A stretch of DNA of 39,065 nucleotides from CAYNLG01 sp964397995 (GCA_964397995.1 CAYNLG010000028.1:1-39065), one strand, 5' to 3'; positions 16,754-25,270 are shown, counted from the stretch's first letter. The notes: a model not told the origin generated them from the letters alone. A program made the numbers and translations.

Positions 16754-19558
16754 TTACGGCTGGGCCGCCCCCGGCCACGCCCGGTGCCAGTCCGGCACCT
16801 CGCTCCGCTGGCGGATCAGCCAGGCTGGCAGCGGGCCGAAGATGTAGCCCGCGTCCGGCACGAAGAGGCCGACATCGCCCTGGTCGCGGTCCAGGTCGAT
16901 CTCCGCTCCCGTCAGCGTCAGCACTGGCTTGCCGCCGCGCGCCACCGTCACGCACGCCGCGTCGTCGGCCGCGTTCAGGCCGCCCGCGAACGTGACCGTG
17001 TCGCCGCCCACCTTGACGCCGCCCGGCACGGGCTCGATGGGCGGCGTCCGCTTCGAGGGGTACAGCACAATGATGAACTCGACGTCGTCGCCCTTCGTGC
17101 TCAGGCGCGCGCCAGCCGTCTTCTCCCCGCCGCCCTTCGTGTGCTCCCACGGGAAGGCCTCGAACCGCAGCGCCGACGCCTCGGGCTTCGCCGCCACGAG
17201 CGTCAGCCGGTCCCACTGCAGCCGCGCGGGCCCGCCGACCGGCTTCACCTCGTCGCCGAGGACATGCAGGCAGAAGACCGCCGTCAGGTCCGGCCCGACC
17301 GCCTGGTCGCGCAGCACCAGGTAGTCCTCCGGGCCGCCCTTGACGAGCACCACGGTGCGGCGATAGGTGAGCCGCATGTCCAGCGGATGGAGCGGCCCGA
17401 TGGCGTCCCAGTCCTCGGGCGGCAGCTTGAGCTGCTTGCGGAGCCGGTCGGACTCGACCTGCCCGACCGCCACGTCCGCCGCCGGCGAGGTCTTGAAGGC
17501 CAGGACCCGCTCGTGGCCGTCCATGTTCGCGTACGGCCACGCGTCGGTATGGAACGCGACGCGGTTGTGCATGTGCTCCTGCCCGGGCCGCGGGCTGTAG
17601 CTGCACCGGTGGTCGATGGCGAGCGGCCGCCCCCGGGCGCACCAGTGCAGCGAGAGCTGGTCGCCGTGGAAGTGGCCGCGGTTCGGCCCCGCCTTGAAGG
17701 CGACGTACGTCTCGTCGCCCGTGCCGGGGCGGTTCCGCAGGACGCACCCGAACCCGGGGAACTCCTCGCTCTCGAAAGTCTTCGGATCGGCCCGGACGCC
17801 GAACTCGGCGGCGTACGCGATGGGGTCCGGCCGCCCGGGGTGCGTGTCGCCCCCCGGATGGAACCGCCGCGCCCCGCCCCCGTCCGGGTGCGAGACGTGC
17901 GCCAGGAACGAGGCGCCGGCCTTGTAGCGCGGCCACCGGGTCATGTCGAAGCCCAGGTGCTGCTTCGCGACCTTGGCGAACTCTTTCCACTGGCTCATCG
18001 CGTGCTGGAGGTAGCCCGGGCACTCCTGCCCCGCCCCGCCGGGCAGCGTCACGGCGTGGTACAGGTCCGTGCGGACGACGTCCTCGACGCGGCGGGCGAT
18101 CTCGTCGAACCGCGGGTGGGCCGTCAGGTCGCACGCCGCCCCTACCGGGTACTTGATGAAGTCCGTGTGGAAGTTCGGGTTGATCGGGCTCCACCGCTGC
18201 CAGTACCCGCAGAACCAGTCCGGGTCGAGGTTGACCTGGACCCGCGAAAGCGTCCCGCGCCCGCCCTTGCCCCGGCCGGCGTTCTTCAGGGCGCCTTCGC
18301 CCAGCCCCCGGCGCATCCCCGTCGGGTTCGTGCTCCCGGAGTAGAAGAAGTCGCCGCGGAACCCGCCCGGCGGCTGGCCCGGCCACTCCAGAATGTACTC
18401 ATGCACGAGCTTGTTGAGCGGCTGGAACGCCACCCGCGTCACGAGCCCCGCCAGGCGGTCGACCTTGCGCGGCTTCTTCTTGGGGTCCTCGCTCGCGACC
18501 TGCTCGATGGACGCGACGGCCTTCGGCCCCGCCACCAGGTACCAGTACCGCCGGCCGCGCCACGTCGGGCACTCCAGGCCCGCGGTGTCGCCGGAGGCCT
18601 TCAGGCGGACGCGGATCAGGTTGTCGTGGCCCCACATCCAATGCCCCGCCCGGGCCACCATCGCCCCGACGACGTGGGCGTCATCGGTCGTCCCGAAGAA
18701 CCATCCCTCGTCGAACGCCTGGGTCCAGCGCGGCTGAAGGTTCAGGAGGACGTCCCCGAGTCGCGTCTGTCCGGGCTTCAGCGTGACCGCCTCCACGGCC
18801 GGCGCGCCCTGGAACGGGCCCTTGAACCACCGCCGCATCAGCCCCCCCGTGGGTGCCCACCCCGCGGCCGCGTCGAACGTCCAGAAGGCCCCGGCGTCCA
18901 TCTCGTGGGCCTCATCGATGTCCACGACCGGGTGCCCCGGGCGGAGCGTCACCACGACGTCGGCGAACGCGGGCGTCTCGCCGTCCAAGCCCGCCGTCCC
19001 GTCGAACGTGTACCGCAGGCGCACCTTGCCGTAGAGCGGCCCGGCGCCGAGGACCTCGGCCTCGAAGCTCTTCATCGGCAGCGCCGTCTGCCACGTGCTC
19101 GCCCCGCGCCACCGCCCGCCGTCGACCCGCACGCCGCCGATCGGCCCCGGCGGCGCGTCGCCCTCGGCCTCCGCCGGGACGCGAACCGCCAGCGGCCCGG
19201 CCTCCAGGACGATACACCGGCCCTCCCGCCTGACCGTGACGCGCGGCGGCCCGGCCGGCGGCCGCGCGCCGCCCCGCGTCACCTCGTAGACGTGCGACGC
19301 CTCGCTCGCGATGTCCGTCACAACCCAGACGCCGCCATCCTCGTCCACCTGGCACGCCACCGGCCGCCCGTCCTCGGTCACCGCCACGTCGGTCGCGTCC
19401 GGCGGCACCGGCTTCACCTTCAGGCGCACGAGTTCCGTCTCATAGTCGCCGGCGTGATTCGTCAGGGTCCACGTCTCGGCCCGGGCCGCGCGGGCGGCAA
19501 GGCCGGTGGCCAGGACGATGGCGAGGACAAGCAGGGGAACGCGAACGGGCGTGGGCAT
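16754..19558 (-). CDS. heparinase II/III-like secreted protein (putative polysaccharide lyase)
   Basis: 934 residues from the ATG at 19558, where a signal peptide begins (MPTPVRVPLLVLAIVL, cleavage near ARAE-TW, ~28). Residues 30-330 are beta-rich and of unknown fold. Residues ~450-560 look like the helical toroid of polysaccharide lyases (RFDEIARRVEDVVRTDLYHAV and following). The clearest mark is GHFHGDQLSLHWCARGRPLAID at residues 628-649 in shortened form HFHGDQLS...GRPLAID, the H-x-H-x-D-Q-L signature of the heparinase II/III beta-sandwich domain, followed by HNRVAFH. Such enzymes cleave uronic-acid-containing polysaccharides (alginate, heparin, ulvan-like) by elimination. Whether the toroid catalytic residues (Tyr, His) are all present is unclear. 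Likely exported. The probable promoter at 19590-19618 suggests it can be transcribed on its own. Confidence 0.72.
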   Translation of the reverse strand: MPTPVRVPLLVLAIVLATGLAARAARAETWTLTNHAGDYETELVRLKVKPVPPDATDVAVTEDGRPVACQVDEDGGVWVVTDIASEASHVYEVTRGGARPPAGPPRVTVRREGRCIVLEAGPLAVRVPAEAEGDAPPGPIGGVRVDGGRWRGASTWQTALPMKSFEAEVLGAGPLYGKVRLRYTFDGTAGLDGETPAFADVVVTLRPGHPVVDIDEAHEMDAGAFWTFDAAAGWAPTGGLMRRWFKGPFQGAPAVEAVTLKPGQTRLGDVLLNLQPRWTQAFDEGWFFGTTDDAHVVGAMVARAGHWMWGHDNLIRVRLKASGDTAGLECPTWRGRRYWYLVAGPKAVASIEQVASEDPKKKPRKVDRLAGLVTRVAFQPLNKLVHEYILEWPGQPPGGFRGDFFYSGSTNPTGMRRGLGEGALKNAGRGKGGRGTLSRVQVNLDPDWFCGYWQRWSPINPNFHTDFIKYPVGAACDLTAHPRFDEIARRVEDVVRTDLYHAVTLPGGAGQECPGYLQHAMSQWKEFAKVAKQHLGFDMTRWPRYKAGASFLAHVSHPDGGGARRFHPGGDTHPGRPDPIAYAAEFGVRADPKTFESEEFPGFGCVLRNRPGTGDETYVAFKAGPNRGHFHGDQLSLHWCARGRPLAIDHRCSYSPRPGQEHMHNRVAFHTDAWPYANMDGHERVLAFKTSPAADVAVGQVESDRLRKQLKLPPEDWDAIGPLHPLDMRLTYRRTVVLVKGGPEDYLVLRDQAVGPDLTAVFCLHVLGDEVKPVGGPARLQWDRLTLVAAKPEASALRFEAFPWEHTKGGGEKTAGARLSTKGDDVEFIIVLYPSKRTPPIEPVPGGVKVGGDTVTFAGGLNAADDAACVTVARGGKPVLTLTGAEIDLDRDQGDVGLFVPDAGYIFGPLPAWLIRQRSEVPDWHRAWPGAAQP

Positions 19559-19589
19559 GGCGGCCTCCGGAATGCGGGCACGTCTCCGG

Positions 19590-19618
19590 AGCCTACGCCG
19601 CCCGCGCCACCGACGCAA
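19590..19618 (-). promoter_or_regulatory. possible promoter of the heparinase-like gene
   Basis: Minus strand TTGCGT (19618-19613), 17-base spacer, TAGGCT (19595-19590), about 32 bases before the ATG. The match to consensus is moderate, but the spacing and the TAG start of the -10 repeat those seen at other genes here. Confidence 0.33.
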
Positions 19619-19711
19619 GCCTTTCACGCGCCGCCGGGAAAGGGCCGTGGCGCGGGTCGCCGTGGGTGATTCGGCGACTCCGCGCCACTGGTGAGAGGAA
19701 CGTCATGCCGC

Positions 19712-19981
19712 TTACGACAGGACGTGGACAACACTGTCGGGGCCGTGCGGGCCGTGCTGGAGGCCGAACGAGGCGTAGTCCGCGTACCACTGGCCGTCGG
19801 CCACGTACTTGAACCGATACGTGCCGGCCGGAAGCCGGAGGCGGGCCTCCCAGAGGCCGCCCGAGACGGGTTCCATCTCGATGCCGTCATCCCAGCCGCT
19901 GAAATCGCCCACCAGGTGGACCCGGCGCGCCGCCGGCCGCAGGAACCGGAACGTGACCCTGTCCTTGTCGACGATGACCAT
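19712..19981 (-). CDS. stand-alone CBM48 / glycogen-binding-like protein
   Basis: 89 residues from the ATG at 19981. Nearly the whole protein is one early-set (Ig-like) domain of the CBM48/AMPK-beta glycogen-binding kind: FRFLRPAARRVHLVGDFSGW (11-30), the short run GGLWEARLRLPAGTYRFKY (41-59), then DGQWYAD (62-68), with the family's aromatic residues in place. Such domains normally sit at the N-terminus of branching or debranching enzymes or in AMPK beta; here it stands alone with no signal peptide, so it is probably cytoplasmic and may bind an alpha-glucan or act as a regulator. An upstream ATG at 20047 is in frame, but the added residues do not fit the domain. It lies upstream of the heparinase-like gene in the same direction, 153 bases away. 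Confidence 0.82.
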   Translation of the reverse strand: MVIVDKDRVTFRFLRPAARRVHLVGDFSGWDDGIEMEPVSGGLWEARLRLPAGTYRFKYVADGQWYADYASFGLQHGPHGPDSVVHVLS

Positions 19982-20071
19982 CGCGGAATCCCCGCCCGTG
20001 CGTCGTGCCTTTCCCCGTGAGGCGGGCGGCGCCGGCACTCCCGGCACCGCCCTGCCCCTCGTTCCGGGCGC

Positions 20072-20077
20072 ATTGTA
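20072..20077 (-). promoter_or_regulatory. possible -10 box (TACAAT) upstream of the CBM48 gene
   Basis: Minus strand TACAAT, 5 of 6 matches, about 90 bases before the ATG at 19981. No TTG-type -35 at 16-18 bases, so it is weak evidence alone. Confidence 0.22.
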
Positions 20078-20142
20078 GGCGCCGGAGATTAGGGCGAGGC
20101 AGGAGGGCCGTTAGGATTGGGATAATCCGGCAGCGCGGCGGT

Positions 20143-20622
20143 TCAGCCCCCGCCCGCCGCCGCCATCGGCACCACCAGCACCGGACACTCGGCCTTTCGG
20201 GCCACCTTCTCCGTCACGTTTCCGAAAAGGACCTTCTCCAGCCCCGTGTGCCCCTGCCGCCCCAGGACGATCAGGTCCGCCGCCTGCTCCTTCGCGAACG
20301 CCAGGATGGTCGGCCAGTCGCGGCCGATGCGGATGTGGACCTCCAGGGTCACGTCGTCGGGGACGCGCGGCAGGTACGCCTCGGCGATCTTGGCATCGAC
20401 GTCGCGCTTCGCCTTCTCGTCAACGCCCTCCACCTCGTAGATATAGGTTTTCCAGAACTGGGCGTCCGGCTCCGGGATGACGTGCAGCAGGAGCAGCACC
20501 GCCCCCGGCCGCCGGCGTGCGGCGTCCAAGGCGAAGCCGAACGCGTGGTCGGCGTTCGCCGAGAAGTCCGTGCAGAAGAGGATCCGCCGGTACGGGCTCG
20601 CCGGCTCCGGCGCGTCTGCCAT
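20143..20622 (-). CDS. universal stress protein (UspA family), TRAP-associated
   Basis: 159 residues from the ATG at 20622 (AAGGGGG seven bases upstream). Single Usp domain: YRRILFCTDFSANADHAFGF (11-30, strand 1 and helix 1), LLLLHVIPEPDAQFW (43-57), DLIVLGRQGHTGL (117-127) and ECPVLVVP (145-152). The ATP-binding motif G-2x-G-9x-G-S/T is present as Gly121, Gly124, Gly134, but the last position is Asn135 rather than Ser/Thr, so nucleotide binding may be altered. It is the last gene after a TRAP transporter in the same direction, 56 bases downstream. In Halomonas elongata the UspA-like TeaD follows teaABC and binds ATP to tune ectoine uptake; this layout is analogous. Cytoplasmic. Confidence 0.88.
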   Translation of the reverse strand: MADAPEPASPYRRILFCTDFSANADHAFGFALDAARRRPGAVLLLLHVIPEPDAQFWKTYIYEVEGVDEKAKRDVDAKIAEAYLPRVPDDVTLEVHIRIGRDWPTILAFAKEQAADLIVLGRQGHTGLEKVLFGNVTEKVARKAECPVLVVPMAAAGGG

Positions 20623-20678
20623 CACGTCCCCCTTCCCATGCGGTTCGCCTCTCCGGGCAGCGCGGCGCCGGGCGCCGC

Positions 20679-21980
20679 TCAGCGGACGAGGCGCGGCAAG
20701 ATGAGCGCCAGGTCCGGCCACGCCACCAGGATCGCCGCCGCCACCACCAGCGCCCCGAGGAACGGCAGCGCCCCTTTGAAGACCGTCTGGAGCGGCACGT
20801 CCCGCTCAATGCCCGCCACCACGTACGCGCACACGCCGACCGGCGGCGAGATCACCCCCATCTGCGTCACCACGACGATCATCACGCCGAACCAGATCGG
20901 ATGGTACCCGAGGCCCGTCACCACGGGGGCGAAGATCGGCACCGTCAGAAGCACCAGCGCCAGGGCGTCGACGAAGCACCCGGCCACCAGGTAGAAGGCG
21001 ATGATGATGCCCATGACGGCCCACCCCGGCAGAGGCAACCCCGCCAGGCCCTCGGCCAGCTCGTACGGGATGCGCGTGATGGCCAGGAAGTGGCCGAAGA
21101 TGACCGCCCCCGCGACGATGGCCATGACCATGCACGAGGTCCGGGCGGTCTCCTTCAGGGCCCGCACCAGCATCGGCCACGTCAGTTGCCGCTTCGCCGC
21201 CGCCACGATCAGGCTCCCCGCCGCCCCCACCGCGGCCGCCTCCGTCGGCGTGAAGTACCCCAGGAACATGCCGCCGATGACCAGCAGGAACAGGATGAGC
21301 GTCTCCGAGACGCCGCCCAGCGCCCGCAGCTTCGTCCCCCACGAGACGGGCGGCGCCGCGGGCCCGAGGTGCGGCCGCCGGCGGCAGTTGATATAGATCG
21401 TCAGGCAGAAGAGGACGGCGATCAGCAGCCCCGGCAGGATGCCCGCGACAAAGAGGGCCCCCACCGACTCTTCCGTCAGGATGGCGTACACGATGAAGAC
21501 CACGCTCGGCGGGATGAGCATCCCGATGCTCCCGCCGGCCGCCACCGCCCCGCTCCCGAGCTCCATGTCGTAGCCGTAGCGGCGCATCTCCGGCAGCGCC
21601 ACGGCCGCCATCGTCGCCGCCGTCGCCGGCCCCGACCCGCAGATCGCCCCGAACCCGGTGCAGGCCCCGACCGTGGCCATCGCCAGCCCGCCCGGCAGCG
21701 GCCCGAGCCAGCGGTAGGCGGTGTCGAAGAGGCGGCGGCTGATGCCGGCGTGGAAGGCGACCTGTCCCATCAGGACGAACAGCGGGATGACCGTCAGGCT
21801 GTGGCTCGAGAACGTCGCGTACAGGTCCTGCGCCCCCAGGCTCAGGGCCGCCTCCGGGTTCACGATCCACGCGAACCCCGCGACGCCGATCAGGGCCATC
21901 ACGAACGCCACCGGCATGCTGCTCGCCAGGAGCACCAGCAGCAGGAGACACCCGAGGATGCCGATCTGGAACGGCGTCAC
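20679..21980 (-). CDS. dctM: TRAP transporter large permease, DctM type
   Basis: 433 residues. The start is a GTG at 21980 (VTPFQIGILG), which overlaps the stop of the small-permease gene as GTGA; no ATG fits, and the DctM N-terminus normally begins right there with a hydrophobic helix. About 12 transmembrane helices with family marks: SMPVAFVMALIG, LTVIPLFVLMGQVAFHAGIS (near residue 60), GxGAICGSGPATAATMAAV and SIGMLIPPSVVFIVYA (~115-170), YFTPTEAAAVGA (~260) and GVISPPVGVCAYV near the C-terminus. The large subunit is the ion-coupled transport channel that takes substrate from the DctP protein, driven by Na+ or H+ rather than ATP. Ligands of the family include C4-dicarboxylates, sialic acid, ectoine and uronates; not decidable here. 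Confidence 0.93.
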   Translation of the reverse strand: MTPFQIGILGCLLLLVLLASSMPVAFVMALIGVAGFAWIVNPEAALSLGAQDLYATFSSHSLTVIPLFVLMGQVAFHAGISRRLFDTAYRWLGPLPGGLAMATVGACTGFGAICGSGPATAATMAAVALPEMRRYGYDMELGSGAVAAGGSIGMLIPPSVVFIVYAILTEESVGALFVAGILPGLLIAVLFCLTIYINCRRRPHLGPAAPPVSWGTKLRALGGVSETLILFLLVIGGMFLGYFTPTEAAAVGAAGSLIVAAAKRQLTWPMLVRALKETARTSCMVMAIVAGAVIFGHFLAITRIPYELAEGLAGLPLPGWAVMGIIIAFYLVAGCFVDALALVLLTVPIFAPVVTGLGYHPIWFGVMIVVVTQMGVISPPVGVCAYVVAGIERDVPLQTVFKGALPFLGALVVAAAILVAWPDLALILPRLVR

Positions 21981-22504
21981 GGCTTGATCAGCTCCTTGCC
22001 GGGATGCAGCAGGTTCCCGAGGATCACCAACACCACCAGGGCGCAGGCGGCCGCGATCACCCAGGGAATCCAGTAGAAGGGCAACTGGAGGGTCGGCGTG
22101 GCCACCCCGCTCGCCTTCAGGACGAAGCCGTACAGGACGCTCCGCCACGCCAGCATGCCGAACAGGCCCATCCCCAGCAACCGCGTCGCCGTGTCCACCA
22201 CCAGCCGCCCGCGCCGCCCGAGCTTGTGGAAGAAGTACTCGATGGCGACGTGGCCCTTGACGGCCGTCGTGTAGGGTAGCGCGCAGGCGATGGTCACCGC
22301 CCCCGCCACGCCGACGATGTCGTACGCCCCGGTCAGCGGGCGGCCGAAGACGCGCAGCACCACGTCCGTGCACGTGACGCCCATCATGACGAGGATGCCC
22401 GCCCCCGCCACGGCCGCCAGACCCAGCACCAGCCGCCGGACCGCCCCGAAAACGAGGCGGTCGGCGCGCCGGCGCAGCGTCCTATCCTCAGCGGCCAGCG
22501 CCAT
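21977..22504 (-). CDS. dctQ: TRAP transporter small permease, DctQ type
   Basis: 175 residues with four hydrophobic helices (about 22-45, 60-80, 100-122 and 143-165). The segment MGVTCTDVVLRVFGRPLTGAYD matches, in parts, the usual DctQ pattern V-x-x-R-x-x-x-G-x-P-x-x-G-x-x-E/D at residues ~45-62, and GHVAIEYFF (~84-92) matches the conserved H-V-x-V/I-x loop. The small subunit binds the DctM permease and helps dock the solute-binding protein. It begins 3 bases after the binding-protein stop and ends in a four-base overlap with dctM, so the three are one operon. The order P-Q-M is standard. Confidence 0.92.
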   Translation of the reverse strand: MALAAEDRTLRRRADRLVFGAVRRLVLGLAAVAGAGILVMMGVTCTDVVLRVFGRPLTGAYDIVGVAGAVTIACALPYTTAVKGHVAIEYFFHKLGRRGRLVVDTATRLLGMGLFGMLAWRSVLYGFVLKASGVATPTLQLPFYWIPWVIAAACALVVLVILGNLLHPGKELIKP

Positions 22505-22507
22505 CGG

Positions 22508-23605
22508 CTACTCGCCGCCTTCCGTCCATTCGGCCAGCTTCTTCTGCAGGTCGGCCAGGAACTTCTCGCCCGGCAGGCCCGCCTCGGTCGTCAACTCGAC
22601 GTACCCCTGCAGGACCGGCTGGACGGCGGCCACCCACTTCGTCTCCTCCGCGTCGTCCAGCGCGATGAACTCCACCCCGAGCGACTCGGCGAACGCGCGC
22701 CCCTCGGCGTCGGCCTCGTCCCAGGCCTTGCCGTGCTTGGCCACCCACTCGGCGCTCACCTCCGTCAGGACCTTCTGCACGTCCGACGGCAGCGACGCCC
22801 ACTTGTCCTTGTTCATCACCACGAACATCGCCGTCGTGTACCCGACGGCCGAGGTGTCGGTCACGTGGCTCACGACCTCGCCCTGCTTCCACCCCTTCAG
22901 CGTCTCGACCGGGCAGAACGTCGCCTCGACCACGCCCTTCTGCAGGGCCTCGTACGTCTCGGGCTGCGGCATGCCGACCGGCGTGCCGCCCAGGCTCTCG
23001 ACGATCTTCGACGAAAGGCCCGTCGCCCGAATCTTCACCCCCGCGACGTCCTCCAGCGTCTTGACGGGCTTCTTCGACGCCAGCATCCCCGGCCCGTGGG
23101 CGTGCACGTACAGGACGTGCGTGTCCGACAGCTCCTTCGGCTCGTACGCCATCACCATCTCGGTCGCCAGCGTGCTGGCGGCCATGCCCGAGGGATACCC
23201 GAGCGGCAGGTCCAGGCCCTCCAGCAGCGGGAACCGCCCGCGCGTGTACGCGAAACAGCTCATCCCGATGTCCGAGATGCCGCTGACGACCCCCTCGTAG
23301 ACCTGCGGGGCCTTCGTCAGCGTGCCGGCGGCAAAGAGGCGGATCTTCACCTGGCCGCCCGTCCGCTTCTCCACCTCGCGGGCCCACGCCTCGGCCGTCT
23401 TGCACTGGATGTGCGAGGCCGGGAAGAAGATGCTGTACGAGAGCTCGATGACCTCGTCGCTCCCCGCCGGGGCCGCCTCGTCTCCGGCCCCCGGCGCGGC
23501 GTCCCCATCACCGGCGGGTTCGCCCCCGCCGCATCCCGCCCATACCAGTGCCAGGGCCATCAGTGCCGCCAGGCTCAGCCACGTCCGTTGTCCGCGTCGC
23601 GCCAT
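22508..23605 (-). CDS. dctP: TRAP transporter substrate-binding lipoprotein, DctP type
   Basis: 365 residues from the ATG at 23605 with GAGGAAGGGG just upstream. A lipoprotein signal ends at Cys25 (VWAGC), followed by a Gly/Ala/Asp linker to ~50. The DctP fold follows: ELSYSIFFPASHIQ, KTAEAWAREVEKRTGGQVKIRLF, GTLTKAPQVYEGVVSGISDIGM, and GVKIRATG, which carries the Arg that in this family usually contacts the ligand carboxylate; ETYEALQKGVVEATFCP closes the core. A lipid-anchored DctP is less common than a free periplasmic one but known. The protein captures an organic acid for import by DctQM. A near-consensus promoter lies 86-114 bases upstream. Confidence 0.92.
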   Translation of the reverse strand: MARRGQRTWLSLAALMALALVWAGCGGGEPAGDGDAAPGAGDEAAPAGSDEVIELSYSIFFPASHIQCKTAEAWAREVEKRTGGQVKIRLFAAGTLTKAPQVYEGVVSGISDIGMSCFAYTRGRFPLLEGLDLPLGYPSGMAASTLATEMVMAYEPKELSDTHVLYVHAHGPGMLASKKPVKTLEDVAGVKIRATGLSSKIVESLGGTPVGMPQPETYEALQKGVVEATFCPVETLKGWKQGEVVSHVTDTSAVGYTTAMFVVMNKDKWASLPSDVQKVLTEVSAEWVAKHGKAWDEADAEGRAFAESLGVEFIALDDAEETKWVAAVQPVLQGYVELTTEAGLPGEKFLADLQKKLAEWTEGGE

Positions 23606-23690
23606 CGTGCGTTCCCCTTCCTCGAGACCGGTGCCGGGCGAAGTTCCTCGACGTGCGGACCCGGACCGCCCCCGTGCCGGGCCGGAAAGG

Positions 23691-23719
23691 AGTGTCGCAG
23701 GGGACGCGGGGCGTGTCAA
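23691..23719 (-). promoter_or_regulatory. promoter of the TRAP transporter operon
   Basis: Minus strand TTGACA (23719-23714, perfect -35), 17-base spacer, GACACT (23696-23691). Predicted start near 23684 and an untranslated leader of about 79 bases before dctP. Confidence 0.5.
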
Positions 23720-23777
23720 GCAAACCGTGGCGGCAGCAGCGGCGCGCCCGTGGCGAGCGCGGCCCCGTCGGCCGAGG

Positions 23778-24080
23778 TCACGAGAGTTCGGCCTTCAGGG
23801 CCGAGGCGGCGTCATCATACGCCTTCCCGAGCCGGTCCAGGGCATCCGAGGCCGACGTCTTCAGCGCCTCCCAGTCCTGGTTCGTGTCCGCTTTCAGCGT
23901 CTGGAGCCGGTCGCGCGTCTCGTCGCGCTGCCGCTCCATCTCGTGCTTGCGGTGGATGTACTCGATCTTCGACTCCGCGCCCTTCTGCTCGGCCTTGGCT
24001 TCAAGCAGCTCGATCTTGCGGCCAAGCTCTTCCAAGCCGCGGCTCAGGCGCTCGACGGCGTCATGTTTGGCATCAGCCAT
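23778..24080 (-). CDS. small coiled-coil protein, sll1863-like stress-response family
   Basis: 100 residues from the ATG at 24080 (MADAKHDAVERL). The whole protein is charged and helical with heptad spacing: RGLEELGRKIELLEAKAEQ, then a Lys/Glu/Arg-rich stretch and DWEALKTSASDALDRLGKA. The C-terminal W-x-x-L-K-x-x-x-x-x-A-x-x-x-L-x-x-A pattern resembles the small sll1863-family stress proteins found in many bacteria, whose molecular role is not well known. No signal peptide, so cytoplasmic or surface-bound. Lies upstream of the TRAP promoter in the same direction, but 172 bases apart, so probably a separate unit. Confidence 0.75.
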   Translation of the reverse strand: MADAKHDAVERLSRGLEELGRKIELLEAKAEQKGAESKIEYIHRKHEMERQRDETRDRLQTLKADTNQDWEALKTSASDALDRLGKAYDDAASALKAELS

Positions 24081-24139
24081 GGGGGACTCCCGCGGAACCA
24101 GGGAACGCCCGCGCGGGCCCACCCCGCCGGACACCCTCC

Positions 24140-24169
24140 AGGATAGACGGCATCCGACGGGCGATGCAA
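24140..24169 (-). promoter_or_regulatory. possible promoter of the coiled-coil protein gene
   Basis: Minus strand TTGCAT (24169-24164), 18-base spacer, TATCCT (24145-24140), about 60 bases before the ATG at 24080. Moderate match. Confidence 0.27.
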
Positions 24170-24214
24170 GGCGGCGGCCAGATTCCCAGGGCTGTCCCTT
24201 TGCCCCGTGGGCCC

Positions 24215-25270
24215 CTAAGGCAACAGGGGCACGCCGGACCGGGGTTCGGCGGCCGCCTCATCGTCGCCCGCGGCGGGCTCGAGCGGCGGCCACAGACGCC
24301 ACACCGTCACCAGGCCGTCCTTGCCCGCGCCGGGGCGCGGCTGGATGCGCTCGACCTCGCGGAACTCGTCCTCGACGTACCCCACCGCGGCCGCCAGGCC
24401 GCTTGCCGAGTCGATCGCACACGCCTTGAAGACCGCCTTCGGCCCGACGTGCGCCTTCAGCAGCACCCGCTCCCACCCCGGGTCCACCAGGATCAGCCCC
24501 GCCCCGTCGGCGTACCCGAACGTCTCGCCGCTCGGGAAGAGGCCCCACCCGACCACCATCATCCGGTGCCACCGGTCCCAGCAGGCGGCGTTCGCGAAGC
24601 CGCGCAGCACCATCTGGCGGACCAGTTCGCCCTTCGCCGGCTCCACCTCGAAGACGAAGCTGCTCGTCCCCTTGCCGCCGCCGAACTTGATCGGGAACTG
24701 AAGCCGTTTCGAGAGGTCCTTCGGGTGGCACCGGAGCACCGTGTTGCCGCCGTCGCACTTGCCGAAGAACAACAGGTGCCGGTTCGGCATGGCCGCCGCG
24801 TACGTGCACCGGCTGTCGGCCATGTGCTCGCCCTGCTTCGCCTCGGCGTGCGACCAGCCCCAGAGCGTCCACCCGGGGCCTCTGGCGTACGGCTGCTGGA
24901 GGATGGCGTGGACCTGCCTGTAGCCGTAGGTGACGGGGCCGAGGCGGCGCATCGTGAAGGCCGGGATCCCCGCCTTGACGTCGACCTCGCCCTTGAACGG
25001 GTTGCCGCTGACGCGGGCCTCGACTTTGCTGTCGTCCGGGGCGACCGTCACGCTGACCTGGAAGTGCTTCGACGCCGCCAGGACCCGGCCGCGCCGAAAC
25101 TGGACGTCCCTCAGGCACTGGTCGTCGGCCCCGCCGACGCGGGCGGCCATGAGAAGCTTCGGCGCGACCTCGGGCGGCGCGTCGGCTTCGGCGGCGGCAG
25201 CGCGGGCGGACCGAACCCCGGGGAGCAGAACGGCGAGGAGCATCACGACAGAGCAGCGACGGTGTTGCAT
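24215..25270 (-). CDS. secreted protein of unknown function
   Basis: 351 residues if it starts at the ATG at 25270, where a signal peptide begins (MQHRRCSVVMLLAVLLPG, cleavage near RSARA at ~26). An ATG at 25294 is also possible: it has a strong AAGGAGG, but only two bases away, which is too close. I do not recognise the family. The mature part has mixed beta structure with Trp/Gly-rich patches (GWTLWGWSHAEAKQGEH, KGTSSFVFEVEPAKGELV, WHRMMVVGWGLFPSGETF) and the C-terminal quarter ends in a Glu/Ala/Pro-rich tail. Its GLILVDPGWERVLL and DGLVTVWRLWPPLEP strands recall beta-propeller or lectin-like blades but are too degenerate to assign. Diverges from the secreted hydrolase gene at 25410. Confidence 0.72.
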   Translation of the reverse strand: MQHRRCSVVMLLAVLLPGVRSARAAAAEADAPPEVAPKLLMAARVGGADDQCLRDVQFRRGRVLAASKHFQVSVTVAPDDSKVEARVSGNPFKGEVDVKAGIPAFTMRRLGPVTYGYRQVHAILQQPYARGPGWTLWGWSHAEAKQGEHMADSRCTYAAAMPNRHLLFFGKCDGGNTVLRCHPKDLSKRLQFPIKFGGGKGTSSFVFEVEPAKGELVRQMVLRGFANAACWDRWHRMMVVGWGLFPSGETFGYADGAGLILVDPGWERVLLKAHVGPKAVFKACAIDSASGLAAAVGYVEDEFREVERIQPRPGAGKDGLVTVWRLWPPLEPAAGDDEAAAEPRSGVPLLP

